A stretch of DNA of 64,000 nt from assembly GCA_934667475.1 (NCBI GenBank), contig CAKUMB010000005.1, positions 1 through 64,000 of the forward strand, in the 5' to 3' direction. Below, piece after piece: positions 17,132 to 25,083 of the stretch. The notes under the pieces were generated by a model. That model saw only the letters and a list, made by a program, of their open reading frames with translations, did no database searches and was not told the DNA's origin. The position numbers and the translations under genes are program-made. Position 1 is the stretch's first letter; every line of letters starts with the position of its first letter. The stretch comes from an uncultured Muribaculaceae bacterium (GTDB lineage Bacteria; Bacteroidota; Bacteroidia; Bacteroidales; Muribaculaceae).

Positions 17132-17896
17132 TCACAGCACGCGGCTGTCTATCACATGGCTCACCTCCTTGAATGCGTAGGTGTGCTCCTGGCCTGAGGT
17201 CGTGTGGCGCAGCACCAGCATGCCGTCGGCCATCACATTGCTTATGGTGGCCTCGAAGCGCTCGCCGCCGGGCAGGGCAAAGGGGTGTGGCTTGCCGTCG
17301 TTGCGATACAATTTGCCGAGGTAGCGCCTGTGCAGGGCTTCCACGGCATCGTGCCCCTTGGCGCACTGGGCGCACAACTGCTCGATGCGGCTGCACACAT
17401 CGAGCAGCAGGGCGTCGAGGTCGGTGTCGCTGCCGGTGATTTGCTTAAGGCTCACGGGGTTGGGGGCGTCGCTCAAAAACTGCTCCTGGTTCACGTTAAG
17501 CCCCACACCGGCCACCATATAGTCGATGCCGCTGCCCTTCAGGCTCAGCTCAAGCAATATGCCGCACAGCTTGCGGTCGCGCCAATAGATGTCGTTGGGC
17601 CACTTCACCGCCACTTCGCCGCCACTGCCGATGCGCGCCTCAATGGCGTCGGCTATGGCCAGCGACACCGCCTCGCTGAGGCAGAACTGCTTTGCGGCGG
17701 CCACCCCCGGCTGCTTCAGCAGCATCGAGAATGTGAGGTTCTTGCCCGGCTCGGCCTCCCAGCTGTTGCCCTTCTGGCCGCGGCCGGCCGTCTGCCGGTG
17801 GGTGTAGACCACCGTGCCGCTTGGCAGCAGTGCGGCCATGCGCTTGAGGTAGGTGTTGGTCGAAGCCGTTTCGTGCAGCAGTATGTAGCGTGCCAT
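17132..17896 (-). CDS. birA: Biotin--[acetyl-CoA-carboxylase] ligase
   Basis: 254 residues covering the catalytic and C-terminal domains. It shows the ATP/biotin loop (TAGRGQKGNSWEA), KWPNDIYW with the catalytic Lys, and GVGLNVNQ. There is no N-terminal winged helix, so it is a group I ligase that cannot act as a repressor. It attaches biotin to carboxyl carrier proteins in the cytoplasm. It starts 24 nt after tsaE. Confidence 0.94.
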   Translation of the reverse strand: MARYILLHETASTNTYLKRMAALLPSGTVVYTHRQTAGRGQKGNSWEAEPGKNLTFSMLLKQPGVAAAKQFCLSEAVSLAIADAIEARIGSGGEVAVKWPNDIYWRDRKLCGILLELSLKGSGIDYMVAGVGLNVNQEQFLSDAPNPVSLKQITGSDTDLDALLLDVCSRIEQLCAQCAKGHDAVEALHRRYLGKLYRNDGKPHPFALPGGERFEATISNVMADGMLVLRHTTSGQEHTYAFKEVSHVIDSRVL

Positions 17897-17920
17897 GTCT
17901 CGGGTGCGTGTGTGGGTTGG

Positions 17921-18361
17921 TTAGTCTTCGGGGAAAGTCATGCGCAGAGTGCGGCTCTCGTCGGGGTTCACAGTGAGGTCGACGCGCACGGTGTCGTCGG
18001 GCAGCAGCCCCTCGATGCGCTCGGGCCATTCAATCAGGCACAGCGAGCCGCTGTCGAAGTAGTCTTCGGCCCCCAGGTCTTCTGCCTCGCGCTCGTTTTC
18101 CAGCCGGTAGCAGTCGAAGTGGTAGATGAGTTCGGCCGTGGTGTCGCTGCGGTACTCGTTTATTATGGCAAACGACGGCGAGTTGGTGGTGTCGCTCTCC
18201 ACGCCCAGGGCGCGGCACAGCGAGTTGATAAACGTGGTCTTGCCCGCTCCCATGTGGCCGTAGAAGGCATACACGGTGTAGTCACCCATCTGGGCCATAA
18301 ACTTGTGGGCCGCCTCGTCGAGCGACTCCAGGCTCTTTATTTCAATGTCAATCGTCTTCAT
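17921..18361 (-). CDS. tsaE: tRNA threonylcarbamoyladenosine biosynthesis ATPase TsaE
   Basis: 146 residues from the ATG at 18361. The P-loop is GHMGAGKTTF, followed by SPSFAIINEY, HFDCYRL and LIEWPERI, all TsaE hallmarks. It supports TsaB-TsaD in making t6A37 on ANN-decoding tRNAs. An open frame reaches 18601 but the upstream part crosses a consensus promoter (18422-18452) and was left out. It is the first gene of tsaE-birA-LOG-atr. Confidence 0.94.
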   Translation of the reverse strand: MKTIDIEIKSLESLDEAAHKFMAQMGDYTVYAFYGHMGAGKTTFINSLCRALGVESDTTNSPSFAIINEYRSDTTAELIYHFDCYRLENEREAEDLGAEDYFDSGSLCLIEWPERIEGLLPDDTVRVDLTVNPDESRTLRMTFPED

Positions 18362-18421
18362 AAGTCTTTTTTCAGTAAAGTGGTTTAGCCGCCTTGCGCG
18401 CAAATGGCGCACAGGGGTTTG

Positions 18422-18452
18422 CAAATATAACACACCGCCACCGCAATTGCAA
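18422..18452 (-). promoter_or_regulatory. Consensus promoter of tsaE-birA-LOG-atr
   Basis: Minus-strand TTG (18450-18452), a 20-bp spacer and TATATTTG (18422-18429), about 60 bp before the tsaE ATG. Confidence 0.7.
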
Positions 18453-18557
18453 CCAAAAGGAATAAAAAAGATGTGAAAAAGTAGCTGTGCCGCATGAGCT
18501 TTATGGGTCGTGTGCAACCAATTTTTCAATAAAAAGCCAAAAAAAGCGTTGAAATGC

Positions 18558-18588
18558 TTGCGCGGTTTGCAAAAGTGTATTACCTTTG
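18558..18588 (+). promoter_or_regulatory. Consensus promoter of tRNA-Leu(CAG)
   Basis: TTG (18558-18560), a 20-bp spacer and TACCTTTG (18581-18588). The tRNA starts 22 nt later. Confidence 0.75.
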
Positions 18589-18610
18589 CACTCGCAAACA
18601 AATCCTGAAT

Positions 18611-18694
18611 GCCTAGGTGGCGGAATTGGTAGACGCGCTAGTTTCAGGTACTAGTGACTTCACGGTCGTGTCGGTTCGAGTCCGGTCCTGGGCA
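18611..18694 (+). tRNA. tRNA-Leu (CAG)
   Basis: A class II tRNA of 84 nt with a long variable arm. The acceptor GCCTAGG pairs with CCTGGGC, the anticodon loop TTCAGGT gives anticodon CAG, and the T loop TTCGAGT is present. CCA is not encoded. Confidence 0.95.
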
Positions 18695-18699
18695 CAATT

Positions 18700-18733
18700 A
18701 AGGTTGAAAACTTTATGGTTTTCGACCTTTTTT
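18700..18733 (+). terminator. Terminator of tRNA-Leu(CAG)
   Basis: A 12-bp stem (18700-18711 / 18718-18729, one G-T pair) with loop TTTATG and a T run. Confidence 0.8.
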
Positions 18734-18833
18734 GCTTTAAGGATATGCCCTCCAAACTGGTGCATTTGTCGCATTGCCCGCGATGCCGTGAAAAATAGTT
18801 GCGATTTTGCTTTTTAATTCAGCAAATTACCAT

Positions 18834-18841
18834 TACTTTTG
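18834..18841 (+). promoter_or_regulatory. Putative -7 box (TACTTTTG) of the TPR gene
   Basis: TACTTTTG, 50 bp before the ATG at 18892, matches TAnnTTTG. A TTTG is 24 bp upstream. Confidence 0.5.
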
Positions 18842-18891
18842 CAAGTCAAAAGGTTTAAGAACAATTAATATTTAGTTACTAATAACATATT

Positions 18892-19572
18892 ATGGCTAAG
18901 AAAGAAATTCAAAGTGCCCGCACTTCGCTTGAAGAAGTTAACGACACCTTGTCGTCGTGGGAGCAGAAAGTAGAAGGCAACAAAAAAATCATCTACTATG
19001 TGGGCGGTGGCATTGTGGCGGTGGCCCTGATAGTGATTGCATACATCTACCTTTGGTACATCCCACAAAGTGATGCTGCAAAGGAAGACATCTCTAAGGC
19101 CGACATGGAATTGTTCCAGGGTCAGGACTCGCTGGCACTCAGGGACTATGAGAAGGTGGCAAGCGACTACAGCAACAAGCCCGCCAACCGCGCCAATCTG
19201 AATGCTGCCATCCTGCTCTACCAAAAAGGCAAATATCAAGAGGCAGTGAAATATCTCAACGACTTTGATGCCGATGGCAACCTTGTGGGGCCCGCTTCGC
19301 AATCGCTGCTTGGCGACTGCTATGTGAACCTCAAGCAGTATGACGAGGCCATCAAGGCTTTTGACAAGGCTATAAGCATGGCTGGCGACAATGTGAACTA
19401 CACTCCGCTCTTCCTGATGAAGAAGGCCACTGTGCTGCACGAACTCAAGAAGTATGCCGATGAGGCAGCTGCCTACCAGACCATCAAGGACAAGTATCCG
19501 CAGTTTATGCAGACCTATGGCGTGAACGTGGACAAGTATATTGAGCGCGCCAACGCGCTGGCCGGCAAGTAG
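18892..19572 (+). CDS. Tetratricopeptide-repeat protein with N-terminal membrane anchor
   Basis: 226 residues: a short basic cytoplasmic N-terminus, one transmembrane helix (about residues 37-60, IVAVALIVIAYIYLWYI), then three or more TPR-like repeats (for example YQKGKYQEAVKYLNDF, NLKQYDEAIKAFDKAI). The topology resembles YfgM/AncC-type inner-membrane TPR proteins that work with secretion or chaperone systems. The partner here is not visible. It has its own promoter and a strong terminator. Confidence 0.82.
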   Translation: MAKKEIQSARTSLEEVNDTLSSWEQKVEGNKKIIYYVGGGIVAVALIVIAYIYLWYIPQSDAAKEDISKADMELFQGQDSLALRDYEKVASDYSNKPANRANLNAAILLYQKGKYQEAVKYLNDFDADGNLVGPASQSLLGDCYVNLKQYDEAIKAFDKAISMAGDNVNYTPLFLMKKATVLHELKKYADEAAAYQTIKDKYPQFMQTYGVNVDKYIERANALAGK

Positions 19573-19595
19573 GCCCCAAATTAACGAAAACGCAT

Positions 19596-19644
19596 AATAT
19601 GCGGTGAGCAGTGCCAATGCACGCGGCTCACCGCATATTTTTTT
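19596..19644 (+). terminator. Terminator of the TPR gene
   Basis: A perfect 14-bp stem (19596-19609 / 19626-19639, AATATGCGGTGAGC) followed by T7. Confidence 0.9.
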
Positions 19645-19761
19645 ACGTCATTGTGATTGCGCAGTGACGATTTTTTTGTAAATTAGCCGCACCTAAAAAA
19701 AGAAAAAACTTTAACAAGCAATATATCCTATTTACTAACAATTTAATCTTCACAAAAGACT

Positions 19762-20505
19762 ATGACACATCGAGCTTTACTGCTAATGGGATGCCTGGCT
19801 ATGGCAGCGCAGGCGTTCGCACAACTTCACTTCAGTGCCGCCCTCAACAACAACCACCTGTGGCGCGGATCGGAAGTGAGCGACGGCCTCGTGCTTGAGG
19901 CCGACGCATCGGTGACCTTTGCCAATGGACACCTTAATGCCGGCCTGTGGGGCGGCACCAACACTTCGGGCAAATACAAAGAGTTTGACTATCACGTGTC
20001 GTTCATGCACCAGGGATTCACCCTGGCCGTGTGGGACATTTTCAACTTCTCGCCCGGCGCCAGCTATGACAATAAAGACTTCTTTAACTACGACGCGCAC
20101 ACCACAGGCCGATTCCTTGATGTGACGGCGAGCTACAACTTTGCCGCCCTGTCGGCCAAGGTGCCGCTCACGCTGTCGTGGTCCACAGTGGTGTTTGGCC
20201 GCGACCGCGGCCTCACCAACGACCACAACATATACTCCACATGGGTGTATGGCGAATACCGCGTGTGGCAAAACAAGGATTGGGCCGTTGATGCCGGACT
20301 GGGCGTGAACTTTGCCCTCAACAACGAGGATAACACCCACACCAACTTCTTTGGCGACCACTACGGCGTGAACACCGTTAACCTTAAGGTGACGCGCCAG
20401 GTGCGCCTGGGCAAGTGGCACTTCCCAGTGTATGCCAACGCCCTGTTTAACCCGCAGGCCCGCAAGGGATACTATCAGATAGGCGCGCAGTTGCTGTCGT
20501 TCTAA
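19762..20505 (+). CDS. Porin-like outer-membrane protein
   Basis: A 247-residue protein with a signal peptide cleaved around AQAFAQ. The body is a run of amphipathic strands with the RGSEVSDG and GLWGGTN segments seen in small TorF/Gcw_chp-type porin-like proteins, ending in GAQLLSF with a C-terminal Phe. The role as a small outer-membrane channel is inferred from the fold. It stands alone, ending in a 16-bp hairpin. Confidence 0.65.
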   Translation: MTHRALLLMGCLAMAAQAFAQLHFSAALNNNHLWRGSEVSDGLVLEADASVTFANGHLNAGLWGGTNTSGKYKEFDYHVSFMHQGFTLAVWDIFNFSPGASYDNKDFFNYDAHTTGRFLDVTASYNFAALSAKVPLTLSWSTVVFGRDRGLTNDHNIYSTWVYGEYRVWQNKDWAVDAGLGVNFALNNEDNTHTNFFGDHYGVNTVNLKVTRQVRLGKWHFPVYANALFNPQARKGYYQIGAQLLSF

Positions 20506-20526
20506 GCAGCAAATCTGCGGTATCAG

Positions 20527-20564
20527 GCTTCCCGCCACATAGCTAATCCTATGTGGCGGGAAGC
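20527..20564 (+). terminator. Hairpin after the porin-like gene
   Basis: A perfect 16-bp stem (20527-20542 / 20549-20564, GCTTCCCGCCACATAG), 22 bp after the stop. There is no long T run, so termination is likely but not certain. Confidence 0.6.
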
Positions 20565-20660
20565 TGTGCTATTGTGGCATGGTGTGCGTGGCTTGGGTGG
20601 GATGCGTTAAGTGGAAACACTGTGCATCGGGAATGCTGGTGTAAAACCACTTGTGCGGCG

Positions 20661-20702
20661 AAAAAAACAAAAAGCGCAATCCCGATATGTCGGGACTGCG
20701 CT
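20661..20702 (-). terminator. Terminator of tRNA-Gln
   Basis: A 13-bp stem with one mismatch (20673-20685 / 20690-20702), followed on the minus strand by TTTTTGTTTTTTT. Confidence 0.85.
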
Positions 20703-20709
20703 CGTTGCG

Positions 20710-20783
20710 TGGTTGTCTTATCCGGATTCGAACCAGAACAGGCAGAACCAAAAACTGCAGTGCTACCATTACACCATAAGACA
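20710..20783 (-). tRNA. tRNA-Gln (TTG)
   Basis: 74 nt including an encoded CCA. The acceptor TGTCTTA pairs with TAAGACA, the anticodon loop TTTTGGT gives TTG, and the T loop TTCGAAT is present. Confidence 0.95.
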
Positions 20784-20820
20784 ATCTTAACAAATGCGAC
20801 TCATCGTCTCAAATGCGGTG

Positions 20821-20852
20821 CAAATTTACGCACGTTTTGTGTAACTTGCAAA
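20821..20852 (-). promoter_or_regulatory. Consensus promoter of tRNA-Gln
   Basis: Minus-strand TTTG (20849-20852), a 20-bp spacer and TAAATTTG (20821-20828), lying between tyrS and the tRNA, so the tRNA need not depend on tyrS readthrough. Confidence 0.75.
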
Positions 20853-20863
20853 TTTTTACAATC

Positions 20864-22156
20864 TTATTTCACTATCAGCAGGTAATAGTTCTTTTTACCG
20901 CGCTGAGCAAGAATATACTTTCCGTTGAGCAGGAAGTCGCTGTTGATGGTCAAGTTGGGGTCGGCCACCTTCTCTTTGTTCACGCTCACGCCACCGCCCT
21001 GGGTGAGTTTGCGCATCTCGCCCTTGGAGGCAAACACGGCGGCATGCTCGGTGAGCAGGCTTATGAGCGGCACGCCGGCGGCCACCGCGTCTTTGCTCAC
21101 CTCGAATGTGGGCACGCCCTCAAACACCGACAGCAGTGTGTCTTCGTCGATTTTGTGCAGAATGTCCTTGGCTTTGTTCGAGAATAGAATCTGCGATGCC
21201 TCGACGGCTGTCTCGTAGTCTTGTGCCGAGTGCACCATGGTGGTGATTTCCTTGGCCAGACGCTTTTGCACGGGGCGCAGGCCGGGATCCTTCTCTTGCT
21301 CGGCTATGAGGGCGTTGATTTCGTCCTCGGGCAGGTCGGTGAAGATTTTAATGTATTTCGCCGCGTCGGCGTCGCTCACATTAAGCCAGAACTGGTAGAA
21401 CTTGTAGGGTGATGTGCGCTTGGGGTCGAGCCACACGTTGCCGCTTTCGGTCTTGCCAAACTTGCCGCCGTCGGCCTTGGTGATGAGCGGGCAGGTGATG
21501 GCGTAGGCCTCGCCTCCGACCATGCGGCGAATCAGCTCGGTGCCGGTGGTGATGTTGCCCCACTGGTCGCTGCCGCCCATCTGCAGGCGGCACCCCTGGG
21601 TCTCATACAGGTGCAGGAAGTCATAGCCTTGCAGCAGCTGGTAGGAGAATTCGGTGAACGACATGCCGTGGTCGGCATTGGCGGCCAGGCGCTTCTTCAC
21701 CGAGTCCTTGGCCATCATGTAGTTCACTGTGATGTGCTTGCCCACGTCGCGAATGAAGTTGAGAAACGAGAAGTCCTTCATCCAGTCGTAGTTGTTCACC
21801 AAAATGGCGTGGTTGGGAGCGTCGCTGTCGAAGTCGAGGAAGTGCGCCAGCTGGCGGCGTATGCACTCCTGGTTGTGGCGCAGGGTCTCCTCGTCGATGA
21901 GCACGCGCTCCTGCGACTTCATCGACGGGTCGCCAATCATGCCCGTGGCGCCGCCCACAAGGGCGATGGGGCGGTGGCCTGCACGCTGGAAGTGCTTGAG
22001 CATCATAATGCTCACCAGGTGGCCAATGTGCAGCGAGTCGGCGGTGGGGTCGATGCCCACATATGCCGAGGTCATTTCTTTATTTAGTTGCTCCTCAGTT
22101 CCTGGCATGATGTTGTTAATCATGCCTCTCCACTTTAGTTCTTCTACAAAATTCAT
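20864..22156 (-). CDS. tyrS: Tyrosine--tRNA ligase
   Basis: 430 residues from the ATG at 22156 (MNFVEELKWRG). The Rossmann fold carries the HIGH motif (DSLHIGHL), the tyrosine/tRNA region QMGGSDQWGNI, and a KMSKS variant reading KFGKT. The C-terminus is an S4-type RNA-binding domain. It charges tRNA-Tyr. The frame is open to 22246 but that stretch contains the -7 box, so the shorter start is right. Confidence 0.96.
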   Translation of the reverse strand: MNFVEELKWRGMINNIMPGTEEQLNKEMTSAYVGIDPTADSLHIGHLVSIMMLKHFQRAGHRPIALVGGATGMIGDPSMKSQERVLIDEETLRHNQECIRRQLAHFLDFDSDAPNHAILVNNYDWMKDFSFLNFIRDVGKHITVNYMMAKDSVKKRLAANADHGMSFTEFSYQLLQGYDFLHLYETQGCRLQMGGSDQWGNITTGTELIRRMVGGEAYAITCPLITKADGGKFGKTESGNVWLDPKRTSPYKFYQFWLNVSDADAAKYIKIFTDLPEDEINALIAEQEKDPGLRPVQKRLAKEITTMVHSAQDYETAVEASQILFSNKAKDILHKIDEDTLLSVFEGVPTFEVSKDAVAAGVPLISLLTEHAAVFASKGEMRKLTQGGGVSVNKEKVADPNLTINSDFLLNGKYILAQRGKKNYYLLIVK

Positions 22157-22234
22157 CGATTTGTGTGAAATGTCTATAATGTGTTGTTGTATAAATGTTA
22201 GTTGTTGCTTTGCGCCATTGTGCTTGGCACACCA

Positions 22235-22266
22235 CAAAGTTAGCACTTAATGCCGAAATTACCAAA
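22235..22266 (-). promoter_or_regulatory. Consensus promoter of tyrS
   Basis: Minus-strand TTTG (22263-22266), a 20-bp spacer and TAACTTTG (22235-22242); the leader is about 70 nt. Confidence 0.75.
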
Positions 22267-22420
22267 ATCACAGCTGCTTCAGCTGGCTTCTGTGCAGTCG
22301 GGTTCCGTTTATAGCCATAAAATCGGAACATATTTTTGCAATCCCAGTCTGTATTTGCAAAATAAAGTTAATACCACGAAGAAAGTTGCTCAAAAACCAT
22401 GTTGCATAACATATTTGTAT

Positions 22421-22428
22421 TACTTTTG
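22421..22428 (+). promoter_or_regulatory. -7 box (TACTTTTG) of small-RNA gene copy 2
   Basis: Identical to the box of copy 1 and in the same relative place. Confidence 0.6.
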
Positions 22429-22433
22429 CATCG

Positions 22434-22586
22434 GTTTTTCATGGTATTAGTTTTTAAGGTTATGAAATTCACGGGCGTCGTGAGACGGTTTTGAAATTCA
22501 TTTGTTTAAGGTTTATGTTAATGGTATTAGAAGGTTAATTAGTTAAGCGATCCTGGACGTTGAGTCTAGGATTTACTTTTTTTATA
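22434..22586 (+). ncRNA. Putative small RNA, copy 2 of a paralogous pair
   Basis: About 153 nt, nearly the same as 12277-12427, bounded by the same -7 box and terminator. It lies between tyrS (divergent) and the AraC-type gene (convergent) and belongs to neither. In this copy a 17-codon frame beginning MVLVFKV is intact, but a one-base deletion closes it early in copy 1. A 10-codon frame (MKFTGVVRRF) is open in both. Whether either is translated is unknown. The rest of 22267-22631 holds only this unit. Confidence 0.7.
22549..22586 (+). terminator. Terminator of small-RNA copy 2
   Basis: Stem GATCCTGGAC / GTCTAGGATT, loop GTTGA, then TTACTTTTTTT. Confidence 0.8.
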
Positions 22587-22631
22587 CCCCAAATCTCACC
22601 GCCATTCAGTCCGTGTCACACACACACGTTA

Positions 22632-23750
22632 TCATAATTTATTCGCCTGCCGCTTGCGCCATCGTGCTGGCGAGCATCCTTCCCTCTCCCTGAAAGCCTT
22701 AATGAAGTGGCTTTGCGACAAGAATCCCGACTGCTCCGACACCAGGGTGAGCTTCATGCTGGGGTTCAGCAGCATTTGCCGCTTGGCGTAGTCGATGCGC
22801 AGGCTGGTGATCCAGCTGCAGTAGGTGGTCTTCAGCTCGGCGTTGATGTATGCCGAGAGATAGGTGCGGTTGGTGTGCAGCTCGTCGGCAAGTTCTTTTA
22901 TGGTTAGGTGGGGCTGTGTGAAGCCCTCTCTGGCCACCCATTGGCTTATTTTAGAGGCGATGTCGGCATAATAGGCCGGAGCGTCGGAGGCTACGGGCGG
23001 CATCATGTGTTGGCCGGCTGACGGCGGTTCGCTGCTCAGGGCGTACTCCACCTGCTCGTAAAACAGCATATAGTTAAGGTAGCAGCAAAACAGATAGATG
23101 TAGAACGGCACCGACGACAGTATCCACACATACACGCAGTCGTCGGGCAGAAAAGTGAGCAGACCGCATCCCACGCCAAATATCACCGCCCAGTAGGTGA
23201 ACACCGACAGCCACTTGATGTAGGCGCCGATGTTGTCGGAGTGGGTGTCGTCGAACAGGCGCACGGCCTTGCGATACGACCTTATCAGCCACCACGTGAG
23301 TCTTAGTCCGTAGGCCACAAGCCACGCTGCCAGTGCACCCATGCATGCCCGCTGCCACATGCCGCCAGCGGGCAGAGCCAGCGTTGCGGCGGCCATGGCC
23401 GTGAACACCAGCCACAAGGCAATGTTGGTGGCTGTCATCCGGCTGGTGACAGCAGCCTTGTCGAGCAGCCGGGCCAGTGCCGAGCTAAACATCCAGTAGC
23501 ACAGGAAATAGGTCGACAGGTTCATCAATATGGCACCGTTGGCGTTGACGAACCGAATTCCCACAAACAGGTGCACCATGTAGTTGGCCGCAAGCAGCAG
23601 CAGGGCCGCGCCCATGGTGCGGCGCGAGCGCTGATAGTTGGTGAATATCGCTTTGCTGGGCGTTGGGGCAAAGATGAAGTAAAGCCCGAAAAACAGCATC
23701 AGCGGCAAGGCCACGCACAGCGAGTAGCGGTATAACTCATGGTTAATCAT
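22632..23750 (-). CDS. AraC-family regulator with N-terminal multi-pass membrane domain
   Basis: 372 residues: six or seven transmembrane helices (residues 1-245), then a cytoplasmic AraC/XylS DNA-binding domain with two helix-turn-helix units (LTIKELADELHTNRTYLSAYIN and the LVSEQSGFLSQSHFIKAFRE signature). Membrane-bound AraC proteins are thought to sense a signal in or across the inner membrane. The ligand is unknown. It begins 18 bp after the end of the secreted protein gene upstream, so the two are probably cotranscribed, and that protein may be part of the same response. Confidence 0.85.
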   Translation of the reverse strand: MINHELYRYSLCVALPLMLFFGLYFIFAPTPSKAIFTNYQRSRRTMGAALLLLAANYMVHLFVGIRFVNANGAILMNLSTYFLCYWMFSSALARLLDKAAVTSRMTATNIALWLVFTAMAAATLALPAGGMWQRACMGALAAWLVAYGLRLTWWLIRSYRKAVRLFDDTHSDNIGAYIKWLSVFTYWAVIFGVGCGLLTFLPDDCVYVWILSSVPFYIYLFCCYLNYMLFYEQVEYALSSEPPSAGQHMMPPVASDAPAYYADIASKISQWVAREGFTQPHLTIKELADELHTNRTYLSAYINAELKTTYCSWITSLRIDYAKRQMLLNPSMKLTLVSEQSGFLSQSHFIKAFREREGCSPARWRKRQANKL

Positions 23751-23768
23751 AAGGCCGGATGGTTTCCG

Positions 23769-24869
23769 CTAATGGTTGCCCCATGAGAATGACGTGCTCG
23801 CCACCATCTGCGCCTTGATGCGCTTCACCGGCCCCATGGTGGTGGTAGTGGTGAACATTGTGATTTTTGGCCAGCCGTTGTAGTAGTAGAAGCACTTGCT
23901 GTCGTTTTCCACCTCAATGCTATTCACGTTTTGAATCTCCTTCTCGATTTTCTTGGCCGAGAGCCCGCCCTTCTGGTTCACCAGGCCGCTTATGGCCCCA
24001 GCCAGCAGTGGAGCTATGTCTTTGCCGTCGACCATGGTGCTCACATTGCCTAGCACAAAGTAGTCGCCTTCAAACTCCGTTTCGGTGTCGGTGGAGTCAA
24101 TCACGCCATAGTCGGCATAGCGTGTCAGCGTGTAGCCGGGGCTGTCGGATGTGGCGGCCACGGTGTCGCACTCCTCCTGGCCGGCGGTGAACTGGTTGCC
24201 GTGGTTGGCAAACATCACTTGCAGGGCGGCAAGGGTGCCGCGCACGCCCTCTTCGGTGGCCAGCGTCTTGCTATACAGCCCCTTCATGGCGTCGCGCTTC
24301 ACCACCTTGCCCATTTCGGGATTGGCGGCAAATGTTGAGTCGATGATGCGCTCGTAGGCCCGCAGTTGCAGCTTGCCCACTTCCTGCCAGTTTTTAATCT
24401 CGGTCACTTGGCCTGCAAAGTCGGTGCCCACCACCACCTTGGTGCCCTTCAGGGCGCTGATGCCGGCCTCGTGCAGGCGCGCCTTGAAGTTGTCGGCGCA
24501 GCTGGAATCGGCATTGCAGCTCTGCACCAGCAGGTGCAGTGTGTAGCCGTCGGCTGTGCTGTCGGCCACGGCAAGCCTGAAGTTGGTGTCAACGCGATAG
24601 CGCACAGTGGTGTCGCCGTCGGCCACGTCGCTCTCTTGCGACACGGCCGTGTATGTGGTGGTGTCGTGCAGCTCATAGCATCCCACCACGGGCACCACAG
24701 CGGCGCTGTCCTCGTCCACAAAGGGCGAGTCGATGAGTACTGAGTCGGGCACAACCACGGCGTCGTCGTAGTCTTGCGCCTGCTGGGCGTGGTGGTTGTG
24801 TGGGGTGCTGGCGGCCACAGCGGCCGCGGCTGCCGTCAGGCATGCAATAGCGGTGATAAGGTGCTTCAT
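23769..24869 (-). CDS. Secreted hypothetical protein, cotranscribed with the AraC-type regulator
   Basis: 366 residues starting at the ATG at 24869 (MKHLITAIACLTA) with a signal peptide ending near AVAAS. The mature part has an acidic, Ser/Thr-rich N-terminus and a folded region with several Cys (SCNADSSCADNFKARLHEAG). No family is recognised. The open frame reaches 25016, but that part runs into the tandem terminators of pckA and was excluded. Its 18-bp spacing from the regulator suggests it could be a sensor or target; that is inference. Confidence 0.7.
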   Translation of the reverse strand: MKHLITAIACLTAAAAAVAASTPHNHHAQQAQDYDDAVVVPDSVLIDSPFVDEDSAAVVPVVGCYELHDTTTYTAVSQESDVADGDTTVRYRVDTNFRLAVADSTADGYTLHLLVQSCNADSSCADNFKARLHEAGISALKGTKVVVGTDFAGQVTEIKNWQEVGKLQLRAYERIIDSTFAANPEMGKVVKRDAMKGLYSKTLATEEGVRGTLAALQVMFANHGNQFTAGQEECDTVAATSDSPGYTLTRYADYGVIDSTDTETEFEGDYFVLGNVSTMVDGKDIAPLLAGAISGLVNQKGGLSAKKIEKEIQNVNSIEVENDSKCFYYYNGWPKITMFTTTTTMGPVKRIKAQMVASTSFSWGNH

Positions 24870-24960
24870 AAATTTCTTTTCTGTGTATGTTGTTCTTTTT
24901 CCCGTTGCCGGTGAATAGTGAAAATGGCGTGTCGCCACAAGTGCAAAGGTAAAAAATAAA

Positions 24961-24995
24961 GCGCATTTTCCCTGCTGAAAGCAGGGGAAATGCGC
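24961..24995 (-). terminator. Second terminator after pckA
   Basis: A 15-bp stem with one G-T pair (24961-24975 / 24981-24995), followed on the minus strand by TTTATTTTTT. Confidence 0.7.
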
Positions 24996-25033
24996 AAAAA
25001 AAGCCGCCGCCTCCAAGCAAAGGAGGCGGCGGC
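24996..25033 (-). terminator. First terminator after pckA
   Basis: A perfect 12-bp GC stem (25003-25014 / 25022-25033, GCCGCCGCCTCC), followed on the minus strand by T7, 50 bp after the pckA stop. Confidence 0.88.
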
Positions 25034-25083
25034 CGTAATGGATATATCTAAACTTGTTTTATTATTGCTTCAAGTTTAATTGC

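Noticed and set aside
18362..18601. N-terminal extension of tsaE
   Set aside because: It would include a consensus promoter and encodes no TsaE-like sequence.
12242..22586. The duplicated ~185-bp block as a MITE or IS remnant
   Set aside because: No terminal inverted repeats or target-site duplications were seen at the edges, and the edges coincide with promoter and terminator.
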